The position numbers were made by a program, and so were the translations under genes. A stretch of DNA of 64,000 nt from Odontocerum albicorne (taxonomy: Eukaryota; Arthropoda; Insecta; Trichoptera; Odontoceridae), in NCBI GenBank assembly GCA_949825065.1, contig OX463846.1, positions 20,581,593-20,645,592 of the forward strand, in the 5' to 3' direction. Positions within the stretch are counted from its first letter, which is position 1, and every line of letters begins with the position of its first letter. Positions 1 to 10,575 of the stretch are shown here, in pieces. Below the pieces are notes generated by a model. The model was not told the origin of the DNA and did no database searches. It was given only the letters and a program-made list of their open reading frames with translations.

Positions 1-629
1 GAGTGAATACTGTTCTGCGTTGATATTATTTTTGTATTTTTTTATCCGTGTTAGTATTTTAATTTAAGTCACTGCTGTTGATTTTTGTAATAAAATGTTT
101 TATGAGAATTACTTGCCTAAGGGCAGTCAAGTCTTACTAAGCAAGTTAGTGTTACATACTATATAACACCCGACTCATCTAATCATCGCTTTATAGTTCG
201 TGTGTTTTGTATAATTGTTTTAGTTTATAACTGTGAAATGTGTAAATACTTAAAATTGTGGGTGATAATTTAAAATAACTATAATAGGTGAGTTTCTTAA
301 CTTTATAAACGTTGAATCGTGGCTCAGCGATAATCCCATTGATATTTTTTATAATTTTTCGACAGATTGGGTTTAATGTAAATATGTGCAGCTTTTGGGT
401 GCTTCAATGAAATTGTACCAGTCTATTTTTTAATGAAATTTTTCCGATAGGTTGCAGCTCGGATTTGCTGAATTGTTTATTTTTGAATTTGTTTATATCT
501 AAAATTATCCTCCCGGCTTTTTTGTTGAACATATATCTTTCAGCCCTGGAATTATGGGTTCGACTCCTATATGTTTGATGTAAATATTTTCAGCTTGTAG
601 ATGTTTTCATGAAATTGTACCAATATGTT
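1..629. other. AT-rich stretch, no gene seen
   Basis: No supported gene. A short word ending in GAAATTGTACCA recurs near 400-415 and 610-622 with similar flanks (TGTAAATAT, CAGCTT), so part of this stretch is a diverged local duplication. No conserved coding frame was seen on either strand. Confidence 0.5.
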
Positions 630-730
630 GTTTATAGTTAAGGCATGAACGTTGTAGAGGTTTAAAGACATTGTAATTTATTTTTAACAAACACTGTTTA
701 TTTGATAAAAATAAATTACAATTGTACCAA
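630..730 (-). repeat. Copy of the dispersed repeat that forms the 30.5-kb hairpin
   Basis: The segment with TTTATAGTTAAGGCAT, GTAGAGGTTTA and AACACTGTTTA matches the reverse complement of 30672-30750, which lies at the outer end of the right arm of the large hairpin. The same core (GGAATAAACAGTGTTTGATA) appears a third time near 23420. It is therefore a dispersed family, here without the CTGATGA part. The family itself is not identified. Confidence 0.6.
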
Positions 731-764
731 TATATTTTTTGCTGAGAGTTGTCAAATCGTTGTC

Positions 765-812
765 AGATCCTCAACTACGAGGCCCAGTAACAACAACGAC
801 GATATGTTTGAA
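765..812 (+). repeat. SINE-C 3' end fragment
   Basis: The text TCCTCAACTACGAGGCCCAG followed by CGACGAC matches the 3' end of the SINE-C family, found complete at 10215-10575 (plus) and 43190-43500 (minus). Only the tail is left here. Confidence 0.6.
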
Positions 813-840
813 ATATATGATTGTTAAGAAAGTCGCAGAA

Positions 841-910
841 ATATTACCAGGGGAAGACTAATTTCACAGAAACCTTTGTAGATCTTCCGATATCTAACAG
901 TAACACATTC
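841..910 (+). repeat. Short dispersed repeat, partner at 25058
   Basis: About 65 bases around CAGGGGAAGACT and GATCTTCCGATAT align at roughly 70 percent with 25058-25122. The family is unknown. It could be a relic of an unrecognised element shared by the two sites. Confidence 0.4.
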
Positions 911-2002
911 GGTCTAGTGTAGTATATACAATGTGTAATGTTCATATATAATCATACGTGTTGATTAGACCTCCCAAAATAATTGTCTTCAAGTGCTTCC
1001 TTAAGCTTAGAGGAAGACTATTCTATGCCACAGGACCAGTCAAGGCAAAATTCTTGTCATCGTACCCCACCCTATTGAATTGATTCGAAACAATCAATTT
1101 ATTCGATGAAGACGAAATTGACTTTAAAGTTCTGCTCCTCTCTAAAAAAAACAAGGATTTTTTTTGTCTTTTAACGGAAACATTAAACCAAATTCACCTT
1201 TAAATCTTGACTCACAGCTAAGAATGTAAAAGTTCAAATTGTACCTCATTTCGATTTTAAAAAAATCAAAATGTATCCTTTTGTTATCCTTGAAATAAAA
1301 TTTGATTTCTTTAAAACAAAAAGTATTTCTTTATTTCGCACCGTTATTTTGAGCATTAAATTTTATTGCTAAATAGGGATCCTTTTCAATAATTTGATGA
1401 TTGAAGGTATAATGTACTCATACGTTTCCTATTAAAAACGTTTATAAATAAATCCCATTTAAATGCCCCAAGCGACGCTTTCACGGTCTAGAGTTATGGG
1501 TTTTCTTTATTACTTCTTATCAAATGTTAAATTTTATTACCTCATTTCAATTTGTTTTAAATAATATAGCCGCCCCTGAATCAATTAAATAACGAAATTG
1601 AAAAGGCATTTGATTATTGAGCTTTTAATTTTCAAAAACATTCCCCACAAAGCTACAAAACAATTTTCACCAAGAGCGGAAATCAATTTGAATAGCCAAG
1701 TTCAATTCCTCTTGGTGTTGCATTTGTTTTTAATTAAAACTAAGTCTTTCTTATTTTCTTACGCTTTGAGTTTATTTGTACAGGGATTTGCCGCTGGTTG
1801 GTAACAGTTTGCTTTTATGGTACGAAAATACCGAGGGTAGCAGAGGAAAAAGGGGATTCAAAACACGTCTTTAATAAAAGAAATGTATTTTTTTACAAAT
1901 GTTACGCAGGTTACATTGGCATTGCAAAAGTTAAAAGCCATTTTCTCAATTCAAATTACTTTCCTTTATTGCCTACAAAACGTGCGTTTTTAATAAAATT
2001 AC
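911..2002. other. AT-rich stretch, no gene seen
   Basis: The open frames here (for example 1598-1804) have skewed low-complexity composition, no recognisable domain and no homologue known to me. I see nothing supportable in this stretch. Confidence 0.5.
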
Positions 2003-2690
2003 AGGAGACAACAGCATTATCTATAATTCGATTTGTTTTGTGTGCTCTCTTTTGCTTTAATATTCGTTAACAGTTTCGCTAACGAGTAATCTACTGTGAA
2101 TAGTAAATAAGTTAAAAAAACTATAACAACATTTGTTCCTTACTAAATAATATTTAAGAAGTTTTTTTAAGTAAAAGAAACACAGAAAAATCATGCAAAT
2201 TTAAGTGAAATATATCTTTGATTATATTTACTTAAAATTTTATACTTTCAGAAATGATCATTCGTACTTAGTCAATTTCTTGTTTAGTTTACAAGAAAAA
2301 AAGAGTGTTTAGTGTATAATGGAAAAAATAAAGACATAATAGGAGACAACAGCATTATCTATAATTTGATTTGTTTTGTGTGCTCTTTTCCGTTTAAATA
2401 TTCGTTAAAATTTCGTTAACGAGTATTCTTCGAAGAAAATTAAATAAGCTAAACAATTATACCGCCAATTGTTCGGCACTAAAAATTATTATTTAATGAG
2501 TTAAGAAAAAAATTTTTCAAAGGTGAAATATGTTAAGGAAGAGATGCAGAAGATTTAAACAAATTTAAGCGGGATATACGAGTATCTTTCATCAGATTGA
2601 TTTTAAATTTTATACTTAAAGAAATAATTTATACTTAGTAAATTTATTGTAAAGTTTACAAGGCAAAAAATAGAGACATAATTATAACAT
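2003..2690. repeat. Diverged tandem duplication, period about 338 bp
   Basis: The string GGAGACAACAGCATTATCTA occurs at 2004 and again at 2342. The following text (GATTTGTTTTGTGTGCTCT, TTCGTTAA, TTTAAG, TTTTATACTT, TAGTTTACAAG-like words) keeps the same order in both units. Identity is roughly 70-80 percent with small indels, so the duplication is old. No coding function is apparent. Confidence 0.8.
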
Positions 2691-2842
2691 TACCAACTAG
2701 TTCCTGGATGTGACAAATAAGGCATTATTTTTAAATAGGTTATTAAATTCACAATTTTATTCTAGCTAGTTTTTAAAATGGTACAATGTGTCATGAACCA
2801 AATGAGAGAAACGTGAAAAGCTTTTATAATAGGAACTTTATG

Positions 2843-3080
2843 CATGCCATCGTTACTGGGCCTCAAAGTCAAACATCCCATCGCCATTCCAATGTCAGTT
2901 GAGTAGAGAAGCGAAACTGAGCCGGGGAGTTTGTTTTTTTTTAAGTGAGTCAGACGTTGTACACCAGCAAACTCACCGATCACACCGTTGTACTGGATCC
3001 GATGGTACACCTGAAGTGAGACGATCGGAGCTCACTGCATGGTGAGGCATATGGAGCTCACTGCATGGTGAGGCATAAGT
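2843..3080 (-). repeat. SINE-C fragment with internal 26-bp duplication
   Basis: Read on the minus strand this matches the right part of SINE-C: the GGCCCAGTAACGATGGC tail, the CAAACTCAC and GTACTGGATCCGATGG region. The tRNA-like head is missing. A unit beginning GGAGCTCACTGCATGG occurs twice in a row at about 3027-3077, a local duplication not seen in other copies. Confidence 0.75.
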
Positions 3081-3239
3081 AAAGTATGTGTGCCAGGATG
3101 GAATAAAGTGGAGATGTGTTCTCTTTGCTTCCCTCAATAGAGACATGGCGCAAAAATGTACTATTACGTTATAAAAATGATAAAAGTGACTAAACAACGC
3201 TTCATTTTTTCACATCATATATGGCAATATTTTGGAGTT

Positions 3240-3515
3240 TTTTAATATGGTACCCTCCAATATATCCGAATTAGTGTTTTGGACATATCGAAAAGCGTGA
3301 CCAGGAGACAAAATTGTCTTCGGCCCTAATAAGCGAGTCTTCGGTCTTAGAACCTCGGAGTAGGCACATAGCTCGTGGTTCGTCATTTAACGTGTTGGCA
3401 ATACTACAACTCTTTTAATCGACTGGCACCCTTTTATTAGACATCGTGGGGTTTCGAACCCGAAACCCCCCCGGGTGCAATTCAAGAATGTTATCACTAG
3501 GCTATGAAGGTCATC
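3240..3515 (-). repeat. SINE-B, tRNA-derived
   Basis: On the minus strand the head carries GGTTTCGAAACCC-like B-box sequence (3450-3475) and an AGCCTAGTGATAAC A-box region (3495-3512). The body runs leftward. The order GGACATAT, GTCTTCGG, CTTAGAACC, GGCACATA, GGTTCGTCAT, GTTGGCAATACTAC recurs at 26470-26725, 30795-31055 and 63660-64000. It is a SINE relic, not a functional tRNA. Confidence 0.75.
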
Positions 3516-3771
3516 GATATTTTGAAGTGATTTCCTGTTATCAGAATTATTTTTTTATGTATACCGACTACCACGCTTTTTTTGTTATTTCACTATACAC
3601 GTTGCTAAATACATATAACATAATATATGTATATCCGCTGCCCGAGTCAAATACACATCAGAATTTTTACTTTCAACAATATATTCCAGAATAAATCAAA
3701 TGTTTTTTTACCTCTTGTTACAATTGGTTAGTTAGCTTATCCGAAGTGCATCAAAATTAACTCTAAGATTC

Positions 3772-3905
3772 AAAGTAGAGAGGACCAGAGGCAAGGGTAA
3801 CATGCAGATGTAGGGTTTCTTGGATGAAAGTAGCATTGAATGTGAGTGTGGCTATACATGGACTATGTACTTGGAGCATGACCTTATTGATGCAAATTGT
3901 TAGTT
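3772..3905 (+). pseudogene. Possible LINE C-terminal cysteine-motif relic
   Basis: Translation on the plus strand gives a peptide with CECGYTWTMYLEHDLIDANC, which resembles the CxCGxxxQTMxHLxxC region in the C-terminal tail of some insect non-LTR retrotransposons. One stop codon interrupts the frame. The match is short, so this is a tentative call. Confidence 0.35.
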
Positions 3906-4599
3906 GATCTTTTACCTCTTACTAGAAACACGAGAAATAATGAATGATTGATGGCCAGGACACAAAAATCAGCGTTTATAAATAACGAAAGTTGTCAACA
4001 AATATTTTCCTTGCAATGTATTAAATTTTCCTCAGTTAGTAATCAAAAAGTATTATAATATAATGATTTTTTGGAAGGATTTTATAACAGTTTGAAGTTG
4101 GGCTGGAAAAATCGATTAGTTTGCATTTTGATCTTATATAAAAAAAGAAGGAATTTTGTATAAGAGAGAAAAGCAGAGAAAATGAGTTTTATGTACTCCA
4201 TCTTTAGAACATACGAAAAGTATTTTTCTCAAATTATTAAAGTATAATCGTACTTATACTTTGATGAACGTTAATAATTTATGTAGAATAAGGTTCCATT
4301 GATTGGAGGATCTAGCAGTGCTGTGATTTATTTTGTTGGAATTTTTTTCTTAAGCTGTGGGTGCAGAAAATTCTTAAAATAATGGTATTTTTAATAGTTA
4401 AAACTCATATTTTTAAACCTTTATAAAATTAATGACGTGTAATTAGTATGAGATCTGAAAGCTGAGTGCCAGTGGTTCGAGGGCAAACCTACCTGAATGG
4501 CGCACGCGCTCCGCTCCGCAGGCGCGCACATTCACATGTTAACATTACAAAATTGATGCCGTCTTTTCTAACAACCTGACCATTTTATGAGGTATAAAA
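3906..4599. other. AT-rich stretch with a small GC-rich patch
   Basis: No gene seen. A GC-rich patch with repeated GCGC words lies at about 4498-4530 (CGCACGCGCTCCGC, GGCGCGC) and stands out from the AT-rich surroundings. Its identity is unknown. Confidence 0.4.
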
Positions 4600-4648
4600 A
4601 ATAAAAATAAAATTTTAAGCTTAAGCATACATACACACTCTCACGCCG
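4600..4648 (-). repeat. 3' flank of the LINE-A relic interrupted by Transib
   Basis: On the minus strand, CGGCG then TGAGAGTGTGTATGTATGC follows the Transib end. It continues the LINE-A tail seen at 7784-8290: other copies read ATGGCGTGTATGTACG at the same place (27418-27434). The last five bases, CGCCG at 4644-4648, are the Transib target-site duplication. Confidence 0.7.
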
Positions 4649-7600
4649 CACAGTGGGGCAAAGATACTCAAAAGTGGCGTTAATTAATATTGACTACCTA
4701 TGACACACAACATTTAAATAAAACCCAAAATAATGTACAATGTCATTTATTTTATGGAGAAAATGCATTTTTAAATATTAATCGTTATCAAAATTTTTAA
4801 AATCTTTATTGCGCGCTTCCTGCGCCTCTTCCGTTAACTGCTTTATATAGATAGTAGAGCACTTGATATAATTTCTGGTCCATGAATAAAATATTTATGA
4901 AGGGTGGGTGACATATTGTACCATGGATACTTTCGGACGAAATATCGGGCAGTGTCTAATGCATATTTTTTAAATTTCTCCGTATTAATTTCATGACCAC
5001 ACGATATCATGATTAATATATTATGCATTTTTTATTAAATTCACGTCCACTCCAGTGATTTCTGCAGATATTGTGGCATATTTAAAGAAATGGCATCATT
5101 GGTGTTTCCAAAGCCCGGTTTGGGATTATCTACGATTAAACCCAATTTTTCTTTGAACTCTGCTTGAATTTTCTTTTTATGTTCTTGAACTAAATGCTTG
5201 TCCGATCTTCGGGCTTGCCATTTTTTAATCGGTAATTTATAAGCCAAATGGATGTGGCATTCAAAAAAACGTATCCAGCCGTGCAATACTGATATACCAA
5301 AATTAAAATTTTCTGTTTTAATGCTCCTCTTTAACACTTTATTGATATCGTTAAAATCTTTTGATATAGCGCCACATATGTAACACCTCTGTGTAGTGAT
5401 ATTTTCTGTAATGGCGTTACAGACTTTGCCATATATCATTGCAAAGATAAGATTATGTGTTAATTTCAGTGTGAGTCCGCCTACTGTTATTGTACGCATT
5501 GTTAGATTTTTAATTTACTTGCCTGCCCTTTCTTTTTCTGCTATGGACAATGCGGTATTTTCTTTAATATATTGGATTTTCAAAGGTCTGCATTACCTGG
5601 TCGAACCTGGTTTCGGATTTTGCCAAATCACATTTAATTCCAGAGACTAGGTGTAAGGGAACAAATCTTGTTAAAAAGACAGCTGAATCATCGGTTTCGG
5701 CACCATAAAAAACTTGTTTGTAAGAGCTATGACCAGAACTACCATCATAACCCCATTTAAAAAATAATCACATATTATTCAATTCTTCAGAATTAAATGA
5801 ACGTATAACTTCTACCTGTGCAACGATCAAACGTTCAGTGGTAATGTTCAGCATAGTCTCGAAATCAATCTGGACAGAGGTGTCAGTAACATGCGTTTTT
5901 TTAGGTTTTGGGTAGCACTGCTTCTTTGCAACCTGCACAATTTTATAAGAAGGGTATATCTTGGGTGCTGTTGATCTTATTATATTATACTGGTGCCGAG
6001 ATAACATCGCTCCAACTATAAGAGCTAATGCGTCCTCGCCTGACATGGACGTTTCATGAGACTGATTAATAGCCTTAGTATATATGAGTATTTTGGCAGT
6101 AGATGGGTCAGATATCATATTTTTTATTAATTTGGCAGCATCTGACTGTCATGCAGCCTTCAACCCCATTTGTGTAGCATAACATAATTTAGGTAAAGGC
6201 GTAGACTTCCTTAGTTGCATTGTTTTTTGCCTCTTCATCAATTCTGTGCTCTCCTCGAACGGTTTTTCTGGACGACCAGGTGTTAGTCGGTGACGAGGAA
6301 AAGAAATTGAAGTATTCAACCAAGCTACATTGTCATGGAAAAACCTTTTTCTATTCGATGTGGTGCTTCCCATCTCGACTTGTATTCGAATTTGAATCGG
6401 TTTATTGTTGAAGAAATAATGTTCAGGGACTCACCCACAAATTTAGTTCGGTTTTCTATGTCTTTTCTCAGTGAATCCACTTGATCCTTAAATGTTTGCC
6501 ACCCAAAGCCTTCAGGATAGCTATCAATAGCCGCCTCGTCTTAAACAAGCTGTTAAAATTCTTACCTATAAGCAAAGAAGATTAACTAACTTTAAAGCAT
6601 TACCAATATTTTTTAGAATAAGCCTATTTTTCGAGCGGTCTCGGTGGTCAGACCTCTTATGGGGGTATTCTACTCTAGAGGGGTGAATTTCGGGCATGTT
6701 TTTAGACTAAATGAAAAAAAACAAAAATTATTTTTCCCATATCTTGTAAAAAAGAGGAGGTGGGCTGGTCGGCGATATTGGAACCATTTGTTAAATCCGA
6801 AACCAAAATCATACACAGTTTCTTGATAAAAAATAATGTCGTTATAGTTGGTACCAAAAAAACATCGTATAATGGCGGCTGTCTTAAAAAAAAATTGTTT
6901 TACCCTTTTTTTAATTTTTTAAAAATAGATTTAAATATTTCAAGGTAGAAACGATATAAAAATATTTATTAAAGTTTTATTTCAAATTTGAAGGCAATCG
7001 GTTAAATATAACTTGAGGTTTTATGTCGACCTGGTCGCAAAAAATAGTTTCGAGAAAAAGGCGTTTAAAGTTTTGAGATTATTGTCTGGGTCCTTCCGAT
7101 GCGGTGTAATTGCTGCCTCATTTATAGCTATAACTTCGTAAATATTTAGAATTTTAAAACTTAAGAATATTCTAAACTTTAAGAATATGCAAAAAAATAA
7201 CGAATTTTTTTCAAATTTCTAGAGTAAAACACCCCCTTAAGTATAATTTTTTTCTTTAAATCGGGCAAAAACGTGGAAACCTTTAAAATTTAATCGCAAA
7301 ATAGAATGATCTAAGTTCCTAAACGTGTGCAAATATAAGCCGGATTAGTTTTACATCATGACTAAACCTCCAAGTGTACATAAACGTTCTAAAATTAATG
7401 ATCAAATTTCACCATTAAGTTCGTCATTCTTTTTACACATTAAACTAAAATTTATAAATTAATGAATTATAATAAAAAACAAGACACATCCCTGAAGTTG
7501 ACGGTTCCATAACAACTTTTTAAATTTCTACTATATTGAAGAACGAAAAATATTTTGAAATGAAATGATGCGTTTACGCACTGTAAACAAACGTGTAAAC

Positions 7601-7783
7601 AAGCAAAAAAACAAACGTCGACTGAGCATGTGCGGAAGGCAAATGGTTGGGTCTATCCTTTCTGCGTATTTGCCATGCATGCTACAGCTATTGAAGTACG
7701 TCACGCGAAACAAAGCAACTTGGTATTGTTAATTTAAGTTTTTTCACTTAATGTATATAAAATTCTATTGTGGCCCCACTGTG
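4649..7783 (-). mobile_element. Transib DNA transposon, decayed, 3.1 kb
   Basis: The left end reads CACAGTGGGGCAAAG inward. The right end, read inward on the minus strand, is CACAGTGGGGCCACA. Both ends are flanked by CGCCG (4644-4648 and 7784-7788). Transib elements are known for 5-bp GC-rich target duplications of the CGNCG type and for termini that match the V(D)J recombination signal heptamer CACAGTG. Between the ends lie the broken remains of a Transib/RAG1-type transposase on the minus strand (4778-6546). The stretch 6547-7783 holds no recognisable coding sequence and is probably the 5' noncoding part. The agreement of ends, target duplication and transposase motifs makes the assignment firm. 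The element is dead: stops, frameshifts and a lost catalytic residue. Confidence 0.9.
4778..6546 (-). pseudogene. Transib transposase (RAG1-core-like), inactivated
   Basis: Reading the minus strand downward: an N-terminal part (6546-6380, with FKDEAAIDSYPEGFGWQTFK); then 6373-6149 (GRPEKPFEEST...LCYATQMGLKAA); after one TGA, 6118-5768 (SRHQYNIIRSTAPKIYPSYK); after another TGA, KWGYDGSSGHS (about 5735-5700), whose D fits the first catalytic Asp; a frameshift near 5650 into WQNPKPGSTR; then 5499-5041 with KVCNAITENITTQRCYICGA (zinc-binding CxxC) and GISVLHGWIRFFE; then 5028-4843 with ISCGHEIN and HGPEII; then a last frameshift into EEAQEARNKDF, ending at 4778. The E of QEARNK fits the catalytic Glu. 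The residue expected to be the second Asp, just before GKVCNA, is Tyr. The C-terminus after the Glu motif is short. RAG1 of jawed vertebrates descends from this transposase family. Residue assignments are by eye. Confidence 0.85.
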
Positions 7784-8290
7784 CGCCGTTTCCATATCTG
7801 TGTAGGCAGAGGACTTTTTGATTGCGACACAATTTCTTCACATCACCTACATCTACGCATCGTCTAAAAAAACTCATTTGATTTCTATGAGTTTTTCCTT
7901 CTTTCAAAATATCATTCACTTGGTTCAACTTTACTTTCCTTGATCTTCTCATGTTACGTATTACATTTCTATTTACACTGTATATTTTTTTGTCAGTATT
8001 TCTTTATGCTTTCGTTCTAGAAGCCAAAACTATCTCGGGGTGCTCTTCTCTATCCCACTTAATGCATTAGTCTTAAGTTTATATTTATCCATTATCCCCT
8101 CATTCCCTATAATGTCATTCATTGTCACCCCATAGGTTATTTTCAGTGAATGAATTTCAACGAAATCAATTCTGCTTCCTGTATTGTTTCACGAGAATGT
8201 TTCTCTTCCATATCACAAAGTTTCTTCAACCAAATTATCAATTTTAGTTTTTCGTGTGCAAACACATGCCTAAGACATTCTTGACCAATT
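7784..8290 (-). pseudogene. LINE-A relic: C-terminal tail of a non-LTR retrotransposon
   Basis: On the minus strand the frames give SLRKITYGVTMNDIIGNEGI, then a FWLLERKHKEILTKK segment, then RKVKLNQVNDILKEGK and RCVDVGDVKKLCRNQK. They end in SAYTDMETA and a TGA that coincides with the Transib insertion site. The same order (FGHVxRM, then a basic linker, W/LxQVxDIL, RCxDVxEAxxxCxDR, YPxxEMA stop) recurs in at least nine other relics in the window. Stops and frameshifts are present. The family is a LINE by its RT-linked copy at 17081-17970. The clade is not determined. Confidence 0.75.
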
Positions 8291-9384
8291 TTGAGGCAAC
8301 TGCAGTTCCTAACCAGTCAATAGCCAATTTCTTTCACCAAGTATTTTATAAGTATGGAAATAACTTTCATTAAATCTCATCTCCTCAAACGCTCGAGAGT
8401 TCCAACTTTTGCAGACAAATTTATCAATCTGTAAATCGAATTTAACACTGCGGTGAACATAAAATAAAGTATGTAGCAAAAATATATTGTTTTAAATGTT
8501 ACGTGAGTCTATAAAATCCTTTATATAAATTATTGTTATTCTAAGAGCGCTGAATCTCATTTGGGACAGCTAACATATTAAACATAGTTTAAACAATGAT
8601 TGAGAATCGAAATTGGGCTTCGCCAGAGAAAAATAAAAACAACTGGGATTAATGCGGGGGGAGATGAGTGAGCTAAGAAATATGTGGGATAAATCGATGG
8701 ATTATGGTAAACAAAGAGAAAGAGATATGTCAGGAATTTATAAAAAATACATAAGTGTAATTAACCTTTTAATTTAATTCACCATATACGTTATATGAAC
8801 AACACAGGGATGGCATTAATCACCTAAATCAAAATCAATCTTCAGCCTGACACTTCACGTTGCTCGAAGTTGCGGCCAAACTAGCTGTAAGCTGATATGG
8901 TTGATGTAATAATTTATTTTAAGGGCATTATACACCCAAAGGCTCCAAGACCTGAGAGATACCCTAAGAATGGGTCATCGTGGAGCCTAATTAGTGAATA
9001 TATGTATCTTATAGACTACCTAAAAAAATAGATAGGGTCGTTTTCCCCTTGACTCATAACTCCATGGGGTATTTACTTTTACTGAAGAAATATTCCATCC
9101 ATACTTGGAAGTACATAGCCTGTGACGATTACAATTGTTAAGATTTTCTCCATATTTTCAAACCTCTGAAATAAATTTTAACTTTGATCTCGATTAATAA
9201 AAGGGAGTTGAAACTTATTATGAGAGTATGTAAAAGAAAAATAACGAAATACAAAAGGTATGACCCTTTTTGAATACTAGGCATTATTACTATGAAAAAT
9301 AATCTTAAAAGTTTGTTTTTATTTATGGGAGTTGAATTTGCGGATATCATTATTATTCTTGTTCTTTAAAATTTCTTACTTTTT
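8291..9384. other. AT-rich stretch, no gene seen
   Basis: No coding frame, RNA gene or clear repeat was recognised. A moderately GC-richer block (about 8930-8995, with AAGGCTCCAAGACC and GGAGCC) could be a fragment of an unknown repeat. Confidence 0.4.
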
Positions 9385-9490
9385 CGGGTGTTGCCTATCA
9401 TAATGGCTATTTTGACCTTTGATCTTTGAACAAAGATATAGTACCGCAGTGAAACCAATCCCGTAAGCTTTTCTGGGTTGACAAAGTTCG
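9385..9490 (-). pseudogene. LINE 3' tail relic, left arm of an inverted pair
   Basis: The minus strand translates to a peptide ending KVKIAIMIGNTRKSKKF and a stop. It resembles the conserved end (IAxMIANLxR) of one insect LINE group, also seen at 13910-13960. It forms an imperfect inverted repeat with 9655-9780 across about 180 bp of unrelated DNA. Confidence 0.55.
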
Positions 9491-9654
9491 TAATATGACA
9501 TCTTGAAACGAATAAATAAATATAAAGTATTATTATTCACCATCAAATGGAGATAGTAAGAGTACTTTCGACATATAATGCAGGGAAAATATGAGATCTT
9601 TCTGTATATATTGCAGAGAAAAATACAGATCAGTAAAAGTGTTGGAAAAATATG

Positions 9655-9780
9655 CATCTCCTGCTTGAAGACCTTATGGGAGGGATTTTATTTTGATACC
9701 ATATCTTTGTTCAGAGCTGCTGCTTCAAACGTCAAAATTGCCATGATGATGAACTTTAAAGATGACGACGATAGTTAAGA
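9655..9780 (+). pseudogene. LINE 3' tail relic, right arm of an inverted pair
   Basis: The plus strand reads LFRAAASNVKIAMMMNFKDD and a stop. It aligns with the minus-strand relic at 9385-9490, including the shared text around AACAAAGATATGGTA on the opposite strand. Two truncated LINE ends inserted in opposite orientation explain the inverted repeat better than a MITE, because no terminal motif or target duplication is evident. Confidence 0.55.
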
Positions 9781-10214
9781 ATTTATTTGAAATATATCAA
9801 TTTGTAGTAAGTTATTGCTACTTTTCTTGATTATTTTCAAACGAAATATGCCGGTGCTGTGACCTAGTAGTAATTAAGATTGATTGGTACTCTGGCATCC
9901 AGAGTTCATGGATTAGTCTCATTTAAACTTATTGTATTTATTCTTGTTCTACTACTTTTGAGCATTGGGGTTATTATAAAAAAACGCTTAGAAGAAGCTT
10001 TGTTTTTTTAGAAGATACTGGAGGTTTGCCGATTCATTGAAATGATTGCTTTTGATCTGATGTTATGCAGGCTTCTTTTGCAAACTAGCTCTTGGGATGA
10101 AAGCCTGGTGGCTTTGACTAACAAACTGATTTTATTTTACTATCTTTATACGTTTCTGTAATTTATGAGCTTTTCTACGAATAACGAATCCTAAGAGCAT
10201 TATGAAGCTAATTT
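9781..10214. other. AT-rich stretch, no gene seen
   Basis: Nothing supportable was recognised. Open frames are short and lack known motifs. Confidence 0.4.
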
Positions 10215-10575
10215 GAGGTGCATGGCAGAGCAGTAACGCACTGGACTTCCATGCAGAAGGTCATCGGTTCAAACGCGGCGTTGTGCTACTCCCTTCAAAT
10301 GACGCAAGCATTTTTTTCTAGCAGGTATTTGGAAGACTTTGGTCATATCTATTCTTCAAAAAGAAAAAAAAACCGGTGTGTTCCGATCGTCTCACTTCGG
10401 TGTGTCTCATTCCCATCGGATCCAGAACAGCGGTGTGGCCAGAGTTTACTCACTCATTAAAAAAAAACATGGCATAGCTTCGCGTTCCAACTGGATTAAC
10501 TTTGGAAAGGGGAGAGGATCCTCGACTTCAAGGCCCAGCAAGGAGGACAATAAAGTTACCAAAAACTAGCCCAAT
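10215..10575 (+). repeat. SINE-C, near complete, tRNA-derived
   Basis: The head reads GCATGGCAGAGCAGTAACGC and then GGTCATCGGTTCAAACGC, giving an A-box-like and a B-box-like element (GGTTCAAAC) in tRNA spacing. The body continues through TCGTCTCACTTCGGTGTG, GGATCCAGAACAGCGGTGTG and ends in CTCGACTTCAAGGCCCAG near 10545. The same order is seen on the minus strand at 35605-35970 and 43190-43500. The head is in the sense orientation for polymerase III. Open frames 10218-10460 and 10339-10569 are accidental frames through the SINE. Confidence 0.8.

Noticed and set aside
1798..2070. 90-residue plus-strand frame
   Set aside because: It begins outside and ends inside the diverged tandem duplication; the second unit does not keep the frame, and no domain is recognisable.
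9385..9780. MITE
   Set aside because: The arms end in LINE C-terminal coding text and stop codons, with no terminal motif or target duplication.
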